Source of the DNA: Corydoras sp. C115
Taxonomy: Eukaryota > Chordata > Actinopteri > Siluriformes > Callichthyidae
Direction: 5' to 3'
DNA length: 64,000 nucleotides
Assembly (NCBI GenBank): GCA_019802505.1
Contig: JAFMOC010000007.1
Location: 5,576,501 to 5,640,500 of the forward strand
In this document: positions 11,496 through 24,070 of the stretch, piece by piece
Numbering within the stretch: the first letter of the stretch is position 1
Layout of the letters: the number at the start of each line of letters is the position of its first letter
Notes under the pieces: model-generated
The model's database searches: none
Told to the model about the DNA's origin: nothing
The model's input: the letters and a program-made list of their open reading frames with translations, nothing else
Translations under genes and position numbers: made by a program

Positions 11496-11759
11496 TCACC
11501 AAGGAGGGTGTGGGCCAGTTAAGAATGGCCTGAACCTATTAGGGGGTCCAGCTCCAACACGTCCTTGGACAACACAAAGCCCAGAGACGAGATTTTGCAA
11601 CAAATAACTGATGTAGTAGCAGGTGAGACTCTTTAGATCTTGGGAGAAGATTTGTATGCCATCCAAGTAGACAATCATCCCAGTGTCCACAAACTCACGC
11701 AGAACATCGTTAATGGACACCTGGAAGACTGAGGGTGCATTGGATAAACAGAAAGGCAT
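11496..11759 (-). pseudogene. Gypsy reverse transcriptase palm with YLDG in place of YLDD
   Basis: Starts MPFCLSNAPSVFQ and carries MIVYLDGIQIF. The second catalytic aspartate of the RT motif is glycine, which should abolish polymerase activity. The corresponding segment of the first Gypsy element (2811-3041) keeps YLDD. Confidence 0.85.
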
Positions 11760-13313
11760 GACGCGGTATGTACAATGCCCCGATGTGGTAATGAAAGCAG
11801 TCTTTCACTCGTCCCCCAGCCGTATATGAACAAGGTTGTACGCGAACACGAACAACGTGAAAACACGAACCCCGTCGAGGTGTTCCAAGTTGGCCGAAAT
11901 TAACAGGAACAGATATGGGTAGCACTTAGTAACCTTATTTAGCTCTCTGTAGTCAATACTAGGGCGGAGCTCCCATCCCGCCTTAGGGACAAAAAAACCC
12001 AGTTGCAGCGGGTGATATGGAGGGTCGGCTAAACCTGTTTCTAAGGGCCTCGGAGATATACAGTACTCCCTCATCGCCCGCGTCTCATTAACCAAGCGCG
12101 GGTACGGACATCTCTCAGCAGTGTGCTGGCAATTGCGGTGGGTGGAAGACAGGTGTTGGTCCATCAGGATGGAGAGCTGGATAAGGTCCGTAAGGGAGGA
12201 CTCGAAGTCTCACCCCGCTATCTCATGTTGCACCTCCATGCACGGACCCTGACGGCCTCGTTCCAGCCGCTGCGCGCAGCCGATGTGTGAGAGGTCAGTG
12301 TGAATCTGGATACGGACTGGGAACCCTGGCGCAAACGAATCAGCTCCTCTCTGCAGTGTCTTCTCTGGGTGGAAAAAAATGCCGTTATAGGACTCTATCA
12401 ACATCAAGAATAACTGAACTTCAGTACCCTGCGCCTCCCATATCACAGTGGCCCACTCGCACACCCTCCCAGTAACCCGTGAAATCACCAACGCTATCTT
12501 ATCTTGCTCACTGGCCACGGAGCGGCTGTGGAGGAACAGCGAGCTTTGCATTAAGAAGGAGGGACAGGTGGAAGGGTTGCTGTCGTAATGCTCTAGCATT
12601 AATGTTCAACTGCAGAGTACTTGGAGGGGTTAGGCTGCATGGGGGAGGAAGTGTGAACCACCAGACCTGCTGCCGGTGGAGCGGCTTGGGCAACAGCAGA
12701 CCAAAGTGCAACCAGACCATGTTCGAAATCTGCTTGTCATTGTAGGAGGGTGCGCAAGATGCCGGTTACCTCTCCCAACTCGCTCTGTAAGGAAGAGCCT
12801 TCCTGTCCCTGTGCCCAGTGTTCACTGCTGCTAGCTCTCTCTCGTTGGGACTCTATGTGCCAGTGCGACCTGGGCGGACCTTAACCTCCTTTTTTCTCTG
12901 GCAAAATTGCTGGAATTGTTGGAATTGCAGGAACTTCTAATTACTTCTAATTAAATCTTGTGTTTAATCCTGGGTGCTAGGCAATCTTGTGTGATCCTGT
13001 GTGAGATTACTATGACTTTTTTATTTGAGCTTATCATTTCTGTCACTCCTGCATTTTAACTCATTGTTTAGTACACAGTTTAAAGGTAATTTACTTACTT
13101 TCAGTGTGAAGTCCCAAAAAATGTTTTTGTACATACCTAAATTTTGAGACTTACAAAATGTTTACCGTTAGTCAGATCTTAAGATACTTAAGATAGTATT
13201 TCAAACTCAATTCCTTATCACTATGGTTATACCGTGGTTTTTCTACAGCTGTTTGTTGTTTTGTAATATAGAAAACACCAAGAATATCTAATTACTAAAT
13301 GAGTTACAGGTAA

Positions 13314-13325
13314 TGTGTGTGTGTA

Positions 13326-13357
<32 letters not shown>
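13314..13357. repeat. (TG)n microsatellite
   Basis: Starts about 100 bp upstream of the second sushi 2 exon. Length variation here could touch the pre-acceptor region. Confidence 0.93.
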
Positions 13358-13358
<1 letters not shown>

Positions 13359-13458
13359 ATATATATCTTTTTTTGTTATTATTATTATTTTGTTTTTCTT
13401 TATTAATGTTTTTTCTGATTGTGATCTGGTTATTCATTTCTCTCCAAAACCACACCAG

Positions 13459-13583
13459 TGTTGGAGGCAGCATCCAGTTCTCTTGTGATGACAGCTACGT
13501 GCTTCAGGGATCAAAGAGCATAACTTGCCAGAGAGTGACAGAGACCCTAGCCGCCTGGAGTGACCACAGGCCGATCTGTCGGA
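13459..13583 (+). CDS. csmd1: csmd1 exon: second part of sushi domain 2
   Basis: Acceptor AG at 13457-13458. One base completes the split codon, then VGGSIQFSCDDSYVLQGSK, followed by TCQRVTETLAAWSDHRPIC. It supplies cysteines 2, 3 and 4 and the conserved tryptophan of the sushi fold; cysteine 1 lies on the previous exon, 5.2 kb upstream. The donor is GTGAGT at 13584, with one base left over (phase 1). The two exons total 207 nt, so the sushi 2 cassette is a multiple of three with phase 1 at both ends. The intron before it contains two decayed LTR elements. Confidence 0.92.
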
Positions 13584-14089
13584 GTGAGTGTGAATGCAGC
13601 CCTGAGCTGACACTTTTTGTAAAGAGGCTGTCAAGTTCCATTAAATGAGATGTGCAGTACATACAGATAGGGATAGTGGATGTGAAACCCATTGTTTCTG
13701 TTGTGGTAGCATCTGGAATCAAGTCTTTCATACGAATCTATATTTGCAAATTTCACTACCCCTCATGTATTGCCTTGTAGTTGCAATCACTAGGCTAGTA
13801 TTTCCACAGGTGTGGGATGCATGCATATATATAAGATTACAAAAAAATAGTTTGTTATTGCGAGATCTCACGAAAATTTTCATTTAAGTTGATGTATTGG
13901 GTCAATTTTTAATTCTGAATTACCGTTTTATAAATGTGAGCTTATGTAATGTATATACATTTTGTAGTACATTTTGTAAATAGATAATTAATTAATGCCA
14001 ATGATTTAAGCGTTTATTTTACTACAACAACTTAAACCCTCCATAGAACGGAATCTAATCATAAACTGAATTGTACAGTAAGTATGTTT

Positions 14090-14470
14090 AAGTTGTCCTA
14101 AGTACCTTAAAAACAATAAGACTTCTGGAATGATGTCTGTCAGGCAGGTGAGAAGAATTTTTTTCCCTAGCACAACACAATGGCAGCTGTCAAGCAAGGT
14201 GGTGGAGATGTGGTAATTTGAGCTTATTTTATAGCCATGGGACATGGGCAGCTTGTCAGAGTAGTCAATATTTTGTAGATTATTTAAGTATATAAGAGTC
14301 AAATGTCAGGCCATCTGTTTAACAGCCTAAGCTTGGCTCAAACCGGGTAATGAAAATGACAGTGGACCAAAGAACACCATCAAATCTACAAAAATAGCAA
14401 ACCAAAATATGGTTTTGCTGTTGTCTGTAGGCCAGACCTCAACCCAATACATATTTGTTGAATTACTTTA
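14090..14470 (+). mobile_element. Tc1/mariner transposase relic
   Basis: Non-coding decayed text equivalent to the Tc1 catalytic region. It includes GGCAGCTGTCAAGCAAGGTG (a V-K-H-G-G-G-like block), AATGTCAGGCCATCTGT, and CCAGACCTCAACCCAAT, which matches the coding of the S-P-D-L-N-P motif. Stops and indels throughout; no terminal inverted repeats recognised. Confidence 0.6.
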
Positions 14471-14667
14471 CATGTATTGTATTCATGTATTTTAACTTTT
14501 GAAGGATATTATTTTTTATATATATTTACAACAAAAAAATAGGAAGATAAAAATCTTTATTGGTAAAAAAAAATAATAATAAAACACAAATTAGTTTTTA
14601 GTCAATCATTTTATTCTGTTTGTAAATGTGTCCACTTGTTCAGATAAGCCTTATTTAAAAATATCTT

Positions 14668-15019
14668 TGTACACTTTGGGGCGGCACGGTGACTTAGTGG
14701 TTAACACGTTCGCCTCTCAGCGCTAGGGATTCCCGGTTCGAATCCCCATCTGGGTGGAGTTTCCATGTTCTCCCCGTGTCCGTGTAGGTTTCTTCCGGGT
14801 TCTCCGGTTTCCTCCCACATTCCAAAAACATGGATCAAGTCAATTGAATTCTCTAAATTGCATGTGTGTGCCCAGCGATAGATAGGCGCCCTGTACTGGG
14901 TGTATCTGCCCAGCACCCGAAATGTTCTCCTCTGGATGGGCATGGGGAACCCCCCCGTGACCTTAATACAGGATAAAACGGAAGATAATGGATGGATGGA
15001 TGAATGGATGTACACTTTG
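14668..15019 (+). mobile_element. tRNA-derived SINE copy 3, with 11 bp target-site duplication
   Basis: Body about 14679-15008, plus orientation, full length with an ATGG tail. TGTACACTTTG is repeated at 14668-14678 and 15009-15019. A short deletion removes part of the GT-rich middle. Confidence 0.92.
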
Positions 15020-15759
15020 AGTGTAAAATAGGTTTGGTAGATGCGTTGGTAGTTTAAGTAAAAGTATCAAGCTAAAGGTCTGGTTTGATGTTTCTACATT
15101 AAAATATTATTGGATATTGAACTTTGCAATTTTTAAAGTTGGTCTTTAAACCATTTAAAAAATATAAAGTGCACTGTACTTTTCTAGTTTGCTAATTTGC
15201 TGTGGCAAATTATTGGTAAAAATTATTTCTCTTATATGCACATTTTTTTTTCTAAGACTTCCATCACACAAATTAATTAGACATGATGTTTGCTTTAATT
15301 ATGTTCTGTCATTTTGAGTGCCTACCAAAGATCCTTGCTACATCACAGAAATGCAGCAACCTGGACAGACACCTCATTGAAATGCACAGTTTCAGGTTTA
15401 ATTAAAATTTCGCTTACTCTGGAAAACATATCTGACTCCACTGTTGAACGTTGAACGAGCAGTGACTTAAAGTAATGATTCAATTGTTAGCTAAGGAGTT
15501 ATGATCTGACTACGTGTGCTAAGCTATCTTCATAAAATATATTTTTTTTTATTTAAAAATAACCTATTATGCTACATTTTGCCAACAGCATTAATATCAC
15601 TAATGCACTGAATCTAGATTCTGATTGAGCAGTGCTATGTAAGAGCAGAGTTCTTTTTTTTACCTTGGGTTGTTTATAATGCATGTCAAAGCATTTTATC
15701 TGAAATGTTTTACGAGTATCTATTACAGTCTAGGCCGATGAATGCAAACTTATAACCTA

Positions 15760-15980
15760 AAACAGATGGTAGCTCAGGATAGGATGTTGGGATTTGAAGG
15801 ATAGGATGTTGGGATCAGCCATTTGCTTTATGGCTGAAGTCCACTAAATTTAACAATGTGGTGCTTGAACAAGGCGCTTAACCATAATTGTTCCTTGGTT
15901 GCTGTATTATGGCTAACACTGTTATCTAACCCCAAATATTAGGATGCTTACGAATTGCTTTGGATTAAAGTGTCTGTGAT
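15760..15980 (+). mobile_element. Second tRNA-derived SINE family, decayed copy
   Basis: A GGTAGCTCAG-like head, a middle TTGAACAAGGCGCTTAACC, and an end CTTTGGATTAAAGTGTCTG. The same end occurs at 46618-46640. This end is typical of fish tRNA-derived SINEs (x-TGGATAAGxGTCTGCTAAATG). Box B is not preserved. Confidence 0.55.
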
Positions 15981-16242
15981 ATGACTTAAAACAGATGGTG
16001 CAATTTTGTGTTGTAAAGAATTATACAACAACTGAACAACTATGAAATGAAAATAATGTAGATAAGACCTTAGGAAAGATGAGTTTTTATTACAGTATTT
16101 TTTAATCCACATAGATAACTGCATTAAAGTTAGGTAAAGGCAAAGAAGTGAAGACAAATTACCATGTAATAGAGTCAACATTTTAAATAAAGGCTGAACT
16201 CTGATTACACATTACCCATCACCAACATTACCATAGTATGCT

Positions 16243-16501
16243 GGCTTAACACGCTGAAGGGAGCCAGGCACACCAGGTAGCAGAGAAACGGGTTTTATTC
16301 AAAGGTGACGGAACACCCATACATACATATAACATACGTGCACGGAGGAAGGGGAACACAGAAACTAAATACTCAAAACCACCGACCACGTGCACAAAAC
16401 AAACCAATGAACAAACGGAGTTAATTAACTAAAATGCCGAACGCGAACACAAAAGCTAATTAACCGAAATGAGGAACAGCTGCCCTAGACACCTGTTACA
16501 C
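16243..16501 (-). repeat. Partial LTR of family A
   Basis: Reverse-orientation match to the LTR at 30905-31259: ACGCTGAAGGGAGCCAGGCA through GTTAATTAACTAAAATGCC to ACACCTGTTACA. It starts inside the LTR on the left and ends at the LTR terminus on the right (complement TGTAACAGGTG). It is probably a truncated solo LTR; no target duplication. Confidence 0.75.
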
Positions 16502-18987
16502 TGGCTCATATTCTGATTCATCCCAATGCTGTTTGATGCGACAGAGTTCCATATTCTGTGTGGGTCAATGAAGTTTATCCACACTGCACTTACCCAAAAA
16601 TTATTTATAGAATGTAAATTGGGCTTTGAGATACTGTAAAATAAAATATACAATAACATCCATTTTAGTATCCTAATAACAATAAAAACATTAACTATTT
16701 TGGATGAAGTCTTTTTTAAGTTAGATTAGGTATTTATTAGGAAAAAAAATCACAAAGGTGTGTTGCATCTAGCTAAAAATCTAGCCTTATTCTGTCTTGA
16801 AAGGCAAGAAGGACACTAACCCCCAGGAGACATTAATCAAAATTAAATAAGGCAGTATTTCACCCCTTCAGGTGAAAGAATAACTGCACTTGACAATTCC
16901 TTTGCACAGTTCTTACACATTGCTGATTGATCCAGACATTTTTTTACCACAGCATTGCCAAGTATCCTTTTAAAAGATAACACTTTACAGGATGAATAGG
17001 AGACTGAAGGTATAAAATGGAAAGTTAACCACTTTAACCTCATAATTTAATAATTTGCTGTGAATTCCTGGTGAGCTCAAGGGATTATTTAGACTTAATT
17101 ATAGATTAGACTTCAGACCTGTAAATGATGGAGTCTTATTTGATTCAGCCTTGCTGCTCATCAAACTGGCTTTCATGTAATTAGCTTATGTTCTGTTTTT
17201 AGTGATGTGTATTATCAGGTAACAAATATTCAGATAAAACACAACAGTTTATTCTGCATAATTATTGCTATAATATGTACTATGACATGTCCTAACATGC
17301 CCTAATGTTTCAAACTATTAATGACAAAATTCAGAATAGGACTTATAAATACTTGCTCATGAAAAGTAATCAGTAGTATTAGTTGTGTGTTTCAGCATTA
17401 TTACCTGTTTTTGTTTAAACATCAGCTCCCAGGATCATTTACATGTCTTGTAACTGAATATTTTCTCATTGTCTCTGTTGCAGTAATGTCATTTATCAGA
17501 ACATTGTAATGTAAAAACACAATTAATTTAATTTATTTTTCAACCCAAATATTGAACTATGAATCATATCATAAATTTACAATGCAAACATGTTGCAGGT
17601 TTTATGAGGTTTTAGCCAAAACAACTATTACGTTTTTGTCCAAAAAATACTATACTCATGGAATATACTTAAAATTTTTATTTGTTAGGTCTGATGACAT
17701 TAACATGCATTAGCATTTTTTGTGGTAAAACATCAATAACATTAATAAATTATTCCATTTTATGCAGTTTCCTAGGGTCAATCCCATCAGGTTCCAGTTT
17801 TTTCTGTTTTACTGCTTTGCTCAGTTTTAATTGGAATGCTTAGCAATCCCCATTTAAGATGTACTTAACCATTATGGCTTTAAGTTTGTGTTATATATTA
17901 GGAAAAAGAAAAAAACAGATGCTTGAGTTTTTATACTTGTTATTTCATACTTCTGTTGAATGAAACTGTCCCATATATATTGGGTTCTTTAAAGAATTTT
18001 TACAGTAAAATTATAATGTCCCCAAAGAATATCTGTTATCTAATCTTTTCACACTTGACATTTCAAAATCCCTGGCGATGTCCCATTGAGGATCAGACAG
18101 TAAAGAAGCCGGTCTGTGCTTTCGAGTTGTCAAAGAAAATCCCTGACTAAAGACCAAGAGACGTTAATACCTCTCTGCAGAAAAGAAAGCGAAGGAAAAT
18201 CTTAGTCAAATAACAGTGAAGCGTAACCTAAAGTAAATTTGACCATTTATTCTGAAAAAAAAAGTTTTTAAAATAGCTATTTTATATTTGTTATTAAGAT
18301 AGTATGTGAAAATTTTCAAATGGAATACAGTCACCGATGTACTAATGATTTAGACATGGAAATCATTTATTCAGTGGTGGGTCATGCATTTTATACCTAG
18401 GCCTTCAGTAATGCTCTGTCTGAATCAATGTATCTGTCAATAACTATTTTATAGCTATATTTTGTAGAAATGCTGTATGAAAAGGGATTGCATCACAGAT
18501 AGAAGTAACCAACAATAACCTCATATAATTGCAATATTATTTAGGAAAATAACACTCACCAGAAATCCTGATTAAATACTGATTTAAAATCCAAAATCCA
18601 TCCTTTTTTTTTCCAAATGAGTTAATTAAGTTCTCCCTCAAAATTCCCTTTTGTAATGCCATCAAAGCTAATGCTGAAAGTCAAGAGATATTTCTGACAT
18701 AAGTTTTAATTTGCTAAAAATGTCCAACCAAAGTGGTACACTCTTTGAGTAACCAATTAAAGGGCGTGAATATACTGCTAAATGCCCTTGGTGTCGGCAA
18801 CTCAAAATCTAATTGGTTGAAGCAACAGGTTGATTGACACTTTTTGAGAACTGATTTTGAAGAACTTGGGAAAATATTTAACTCTCTGCAGTTATTATAT
18901 TGTTACAGAGCTGACATACTTAAGTAGATAAACAATGCATATGCTAAAAGTTTTGATTATCTTCATATGTGTTTATCACTTCAACAG
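16502..18987 (+). other. csmd1: csmd1 intron, no recognised element
   Basis: About 2.5 kb of AT-rich sequence before the first CUB 3 exon. I see no gene, RNA or repeat that I can name. Short open frames here have no domain features. Confidence 0.6.
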
Positions 18988-19109
18988 CAAGAACATGTGG
19001 ATCTAATCTGCGAGGTCCCAAAGGTGTAATCACCTCCCCAAACTACCCGGTGCAATATGAAAACAATGCTCATTGTGTGTGGGTCATTAGTGCATCAGAT
19101 CCTGAGAAG
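18988..19109 (+). CDS. csmd1: csmd1 exon: first part of CUB domain 3
   Basis: Acceptor AG at 18986-18987. Two bases complete a Thr codon, then RTCGSNLRGPKGVITSPNYP and VQYENNAHCVWVISASDPEK. This is a typical CUB start: C-G-x, SPNYP, and an N-x-x-C-x-W motif whose cysteine pairs with the first one. The donor is GTAAGA at 19110, ending exactly on a codon (phase 0). The next exon is 19.8 kb away, the longest intron in the window. CUB folds in CSMD proteins carry one disulfide and mediate protein contacts outside the cell. Confidence 0.93.
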
Positions 19110-19277
19110 GTAAGATCATCGATTTCAAAATTATTTTTGATCTTTGAATGCCTTACAAAGAAAGAAACTTTTGCAGTGACATAAACACATCTGTGCAACA
19201 CTGCTCAAAGTTTGTAATTACTGTGAATAGATCTTTAAAATGTTTAATGCTAAAAATGATATATTGTTTTCAGCATA

Positions 19278-19411
19278 ATGAAATTATTATTCATATTATT
19301 CATATCATTATTATTCATATTATTATTATGCATATTATTATCATTCATATTATTATTATTATTCATATTCATATTATTATTATTATTCATATTATTATTA
19401 TTATTATTATT

Positions 19412-19451
<40 letters not shown>

Positions 19452-19469
19452 TTTATTATTAATATTAAT

Positions 19470-19500
<31 letters not shown>

Positions 19501-19575
19501 TGAATAATATGAATAATATGAATATAATAATATGAATAATAATAATATGAATAATAATAATATGAATAATAATTT
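19278..19575. repeat. (ATT)n/(AAT)n compound microsatellite with foldback
   Basis: A run of ATT and CATATT units switches at about 19413 to AAT units, then to ATGAAT units. The two halves are complementary, so the tract can fold into a hairpin of more than 100 bp. Confidence 0.9.
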
Positions 19576-19582
19576 ACAATTG

Positions 19583-19697
19583 GAGCAGCACAGTTAGCAC
19601 ATTCTTAGCACATTCACCTCTTAGCACTGTTGATTCAGGTTCAAATCCCAGTCTGGGTAGAGTTTCCATGTACTCCCTCTGTTCGCATGGGTTTCAT
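19583..19697 (+). mobile_element. tRNA-derived SINE copy 4, partial and diverged
   Basis: Only the head and first part of the body remain (GGAGCAGCACAG, GGTTCAAATCCCAGTCTGGG, GAGTTTCCATG). More mutated than the other copies, so older. Confidence 0.65.
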
Positions 19698-20176
19698 AGT
19701 GCTGGCACTAGAAGTACCATTGCAGAAACCATGATGAGTACTTATTATGATGCAATTTAGAATTGGGACCCAATGACAATTGACATAAATGCACAGGAAC
19801 AAGATTTTAACCTCATTAATGACTATAATTATTTAGTCCTCATATTCTTACCTGTTCCTAAAGACCAAAACAATATAAATCATAGTGACACAATTATTAA
19901 TATTAATATTAATATTAATTGAAGAAAGCATCTGTGAGTATTTTCATTTAATACTTTTAACTATTAAATTAACTATTAACTTAAATTTGAAAAGAAATAG
20001 AAAGAGTTATGTACAATTGTAATGTAAGTGACTTTTTAATTTAAATTAAAAAGGCTTCCATTTTCTGTTATGTTACTTATATATAAGTTATGATTTTTAT
20101 TTTTAGTGTGATGAATTCCGTGATGTGTATCACTTTTCTGTGATTTAAGGTCTTAGTATGTAGTTTGCTTTGGTTT

Positions 20177-20240
20177 CAAAGCCCACAAGGGGTTATGCAT
20201 TGTCTCTGCAAAGCCCACAAGGGGTTATGCATTGTCTCTG
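20177..20240. repeat. 32 bp tandem duplication
   Basis: The unit starting CAAAGCCCACAAGGGG is present twice with no differences (20177-20208 and 20209-20240). Confidence 0.93.
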
Positions 20241-21539
20241 CTTTGATGAATTCTGTTCCCTCAAGTAGTGCTGACATGCCTAAAAATCCTTTGAGGTACA
20301 TAGTACATACTTTTTTATATATAACTGGCTTCTAGCTACTATGTTTTTCATTTGGCTTTTTTAACATGTATTTGTGAATGAAATCAATTTTTTAGAAGCT
20401 TTGTGAATTTTTCTAATTATTACTATAAGTAATGTGGCATTACAGCTGTTTTGACCCAATAATCCCCACTTGGAGCCATTGCGTTTTATTCAAGTATTCA
20501 ACTTTCATACTTGTACTATGTGCACTTATCATCATTCTGAGGCTTTGTCACTAACAAATGAAAGATCAGTGCAGTTGTATCAAAATAACTCAATTCTCGA
20601 TACTTCCTTATCGAGACTTCTTTAAATATTCTTTGTGGAATCTTATTTCTGTCTGTCTGTCTCTCTCTCTGTGTGTCTGTGTGTCCCCAGTAAATTATTG
20701 CTGTGAGGTTGTTATTTTATCATTTTTATTTTTTACATCTAAATTCATCCTGGTATAATCTAAAACACTCATCTTTTTCCTAACATATGTTTTCCCATGT
20801 ATTGTCTGGTTAATAGTAATTTGCATGTTTGCTTTGTGATTGGCTGCTCATGAAGTTTGGATTCTTATCAGCTCCCTTGTCCAAATCCACAAACTCCTGA
20901 ATAGAATTGATGCAAGATGCTGCATTTATCTGTTGTATATGCTCAGTCTGTTTAGCTAATACTAGTACTTACATGCCACTTTTGGTTACTGATTCCTTCA
21001 GTCTGCCTACCATCTGTGATGAGGAGAATGGAACCACACTATGGGGTAGGACAGTTAGGTTAGTTGTTCCTTGGTTTTATAGATTTATTAAATATTTGTG
21101 CTGTGAAACTAGAAACCAGAACATCAAATAATGTTTTTAATCCTTCTAATAGTAAGAATTATATAATGGGTAGTCCACTAGTAAATGTTTGGTAATGTTT
21201 TATTTTTTAATATTAATATTATTGTCCCCTCATAAGAGTGATTTAGAAGAGCATGTTTAACAGCCTATTGATTTGCAAATTAAAAGAAACGAAATTGTCA
21301 GAACTGCACTGGAATGTCAGAACTTTTCTGTTCTGTCTTCTACTCTTTTACTTTATTTATTTGTTTAATAATGCATGATGCTGTTTAGTAAGTTAAAAAA
21401 GAAAACAAAGTTGAATATGTAATTAGGTGTTCTCCTCAGAGGTACATCATGCCTTTCAAAAGTGGGGTGTTTAAACACCCACACACTCCTTGTTTGCTAT
21501 TTCCCTGCCCATGTAGCATATTTTGGTATGTCCCTGAAT

Positions 21540-22200
21540 AGCCTTCCCAGTTTTCATTCTCTCTGCCCTCATTTCCTCCTTGATGGTTCTGGTACTACCT
21601 GATTCATTGTCTCTACATCATCCAACCTTCTTTCTTTCTCATTTTCTACATTCACCAGTTCCTCAATATGCTATTTCCCACTTTTCAATATTATCTTGTT
21701 TGAAAACACATTACCATTTGCATCCTTTATCACTCTTACATACCTAAATGTCTGTTCAATCCACCTGAGCAGTCGATACAAGCTCTTTTTACATTCTTTA
21801 ATGTCCATACTCTCATTCAAGCCATAAGCACCTTCTTTAGCCTTTATCAAATTTCTCAGACATTGCTATATTTTCTCCTTTTACCACCAAGTATATTTTC
21901 CAGATGTAACATCTGTCCAGATGTAAGGTACTCTGATCACTATTGCGCTTGTTGCCTGGTTGTTTAGGTCTCTTTCACATTTATCTAAATCCCTCTCACC
22001 TCTCCTCTGAATTTCCCACCACAGTCTACTTCCTTTAATCTCCACCATCTGATCTTTGATCCCTTTGCTATAAATAGATTAATCTTCTTCACCATTAAAG
22101 ACATACTACAAACCACCACCTGATGCTGTCAACCTACACTCCACTCTCTTTTCTAAAGAACATTGTCCCCATCTCCCTCTTCTACTTCTTCCCTTCCAAA
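21540..22200 (-). pseudogene. LINE ORF2 fragment (before and into the RT domain)
   Basis: The minus-strand translation around 21830-21640 gives KKSLYRLLRW and VRVIKDANGNVFS, then HIEELVNVENE, matching the well-known LINE block x-LYRLARxRDR..VIKDxDGNVL...EELMNEENE. Stops and shifts abound. From 21890 to 22200 the same CT-rich style continues but I cannot read a domain. SINE copy 5 is inserted just to the right, and 22583-22760 may be more of the same repeat. Confidence 0.6.
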
Positions 22201-22222
22201 CAGTAGTCTATTTTCCACCAGC

Positions 22223-22582
22223 ACATCCTATTGGGGCGGCACAGTGGCTTAGTGGTTAAAGACGTTCGCCTCTCAGCACTAGGGATTCCCAGTTCGAATC
22301 CCCATCTGGGTGGAGTTTCCATGTTCTCCCCGTGTCTTTCCTCCGGGTTCTCTGGTTTCCTCCCACAGTCCAAAAACATGGATCAAGTCAATTGAATACT
22401 CCAAAATTGCCCCATATAGAGTGTGTCTGTGTGAGTGTGTGCCCAGCGATAGATTGGCGCACTGTCCTGGGTGTATTTGCCCAGCGCCTGAAACGTTCTC
22501 CCCTGGATGGGCATGGGGAACCCCACCGCGACCCTAATATAGGATAAAGCGGAAGATGATGGATGGATGGACATCCTATTGG
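22223..22582 (+). mobile_element. tRNA-derived SINE copy 5, with 12 bp target-site duplication
   Basis: Body 22235-22570, plus orientation, full length. ACATCCTATTGG is repeated at 22223-22234 and 22571-22582. Confidence 0.93.
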
Positions 22583-23299
22583 CTGACAGTACTGAAGGCA
22601 GATGTTTTTAACAAAGACCTTATTAGGTCCAGTATGAAATCTGATTTATGACCTGCATGTTTGATTTAGCACAATTTTACATCGGATGCCCTTTCTGATG
22701 CAAGGCTCTCCATTTGTTTGTGCTGGGGACCATCACTAAGAGTGATATGTACACCCCTATTAGCTAGATTATTAGCACTAATCATGGTAAGGACTTTTAA
22801 TAAAATGCCCAATAAAAAGGGTTCCATGAGGCATGTTTTTTATCTGGATATTTAAGAAAATAATCATATTAAACTATAAGGAAAGAGAAAGCAATGTCAG
22901 TCACTCAAGCAGTTGTAAGTCAATCAATATCTCTCTAAAATGTAGCTAAACTTCTTGAGAAAACAATTACTGAGATGTTCTGTCATGTTAGAAATTGTGT
23001 TTATATGGAACATGTGTAGTGTTTTCACCTCCAAGCTAAGTCTACTGTGCAAAGTGTTTTTGCTTTTGACAGGATAATTTAAAGAGCTGTGGACTGAATG
23101 CTTCTCATTTAAAGTTTCATCAAGCACTTCACTCTGAATTCTTTGCCAACTTTAACAGATTGCCTGTTAAGAACCAAGGAAAAAAATCTGTACTTTTTGA
23201 ACAAATATGTCATTATCAAATAGAAGCATTTTCAAAACTTTGTTACTTTTCCTTAATAGAGAATATCTAACCAAAAAGGTATGTAGATGTGTGTATATA

Positions 23300-23945
23300 G
23301 ATATATATACAGTGCCTGCAAGTAGTATTTAACCCCCTGCAGATTTAGCAAGTTTTCACATTTGGAGTTAACTTGGCCTTGTGACATTTGGACAGTATAT
23401 CAGCCTGGACGTGTAAAATGCACTGCAGCCAAAAGGAACAATTTCTTTGTTTATTTTTTTTTATTGTGAAAAGTTTAATCAGAGTGTCAATTATTATTCA
23501 ACCCCACGGGAAGATGGATAGCACAGTCAATCTGGAGATTTTGGCCAAGAACCTCCGCTCTACCATCAAGGATCTTAAGATGGGCCGACATTTCATCTTC
23601 CAACAGGACAACGACGCCAAGCACACGGCCAAGAAACCCAAGGTCTGGTTTAAGAGAGAAAAGATCAAGGTGTTGCAGTGGCCTAGTCAGTCTCCTGACC
23701 TCAACCCAATTGAAAACTTGTGGAAGGAGCTCAAGATCAAAGTCCGCATGAGATGCTCAAAGAAACTAGACAACTTGGAGAAGATCTGCATGGAGGAGTG
23801 GGCCAAGATTACTAAAGAGACCAGTGCTGGCCTGATCAGGTCTTATAAAAACCAATCAATAACTGTAATTCAAACAACAGATGTTCCAAAAAATACTAAA
23901 TAAGGGTTGAATAATTGATTTTGAATAATTCTTCTGTTTAAAATG
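23300..23945 (+). mobile_element. Deleted Tc1/mariner transposon
   Basis: Begins near ACAGTGCCTGCAAGTAGTATT, the usual start of many fish Tc1-like elements, and carries the C-terminal half of a transposase. The N-terminal DNA-binding half is gone. The right end runs into a (TA)n tract, so the second terminal repeat is not seen. Confidence 0.82.
23514..23903 (+). pseudogene. Tc1 transposase, C-terminal half
   Basis: Open from MDSTVNLEILAKNLRSTIKD to the stop. It includes HFIFQQDNDAKHTAKK with the second catalytic aspartate, and WPSQSPDLNPIENLWKELK with the catalytic glutamate of the DD34E triad. The first aspartate and the paired helix-turn-helix domains are missing, so it is not functional as transposase. 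Confidence 0.88.

Positions 23946-23947
<2 letters not shown>

Positions 23948-24034
<87 letters not shown>
23948..24034. repeat. (TA)n microsatellite
   Basis: About 43 TA units between the Tc1 relic and the solo LTR. Confidence 0.96.
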
Positions 24035-24039
<5 letters not shown>

Positions 24040-24070
24040 ACTTAGCAACTTATATTTTTGATTTGTAATA

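Larger units (their letters stand above)
9700..12900 (-). mobile_element. Second chromovirus-type Gypsy remnant, internally deleted
   Basis: In sense (right to left) there are: Gag-like text (12599-12210, with EQDKIALVISRVTGRVCEWA), an RT start (12164-11805, with LRPSIDYRELNKVTKCYPYL), an RT palm (11759-11496), RT/RNase H pieces (11502-11254, 11132-10944, with CQARWSLFFNNF), the integrase tail (10778-10566, with HPPFHVAHLKPFVSGPL) and a chromodomain (about 10525-10400, with FLVEWEGFGPEERSWV). A polypurine-like tract then precedes a 3' LTR starting TGTCAGAGACCC (right edge 10270). Protease and most of integrase are missing, and the outer boundaries are approximate. Confidence 0.85.
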
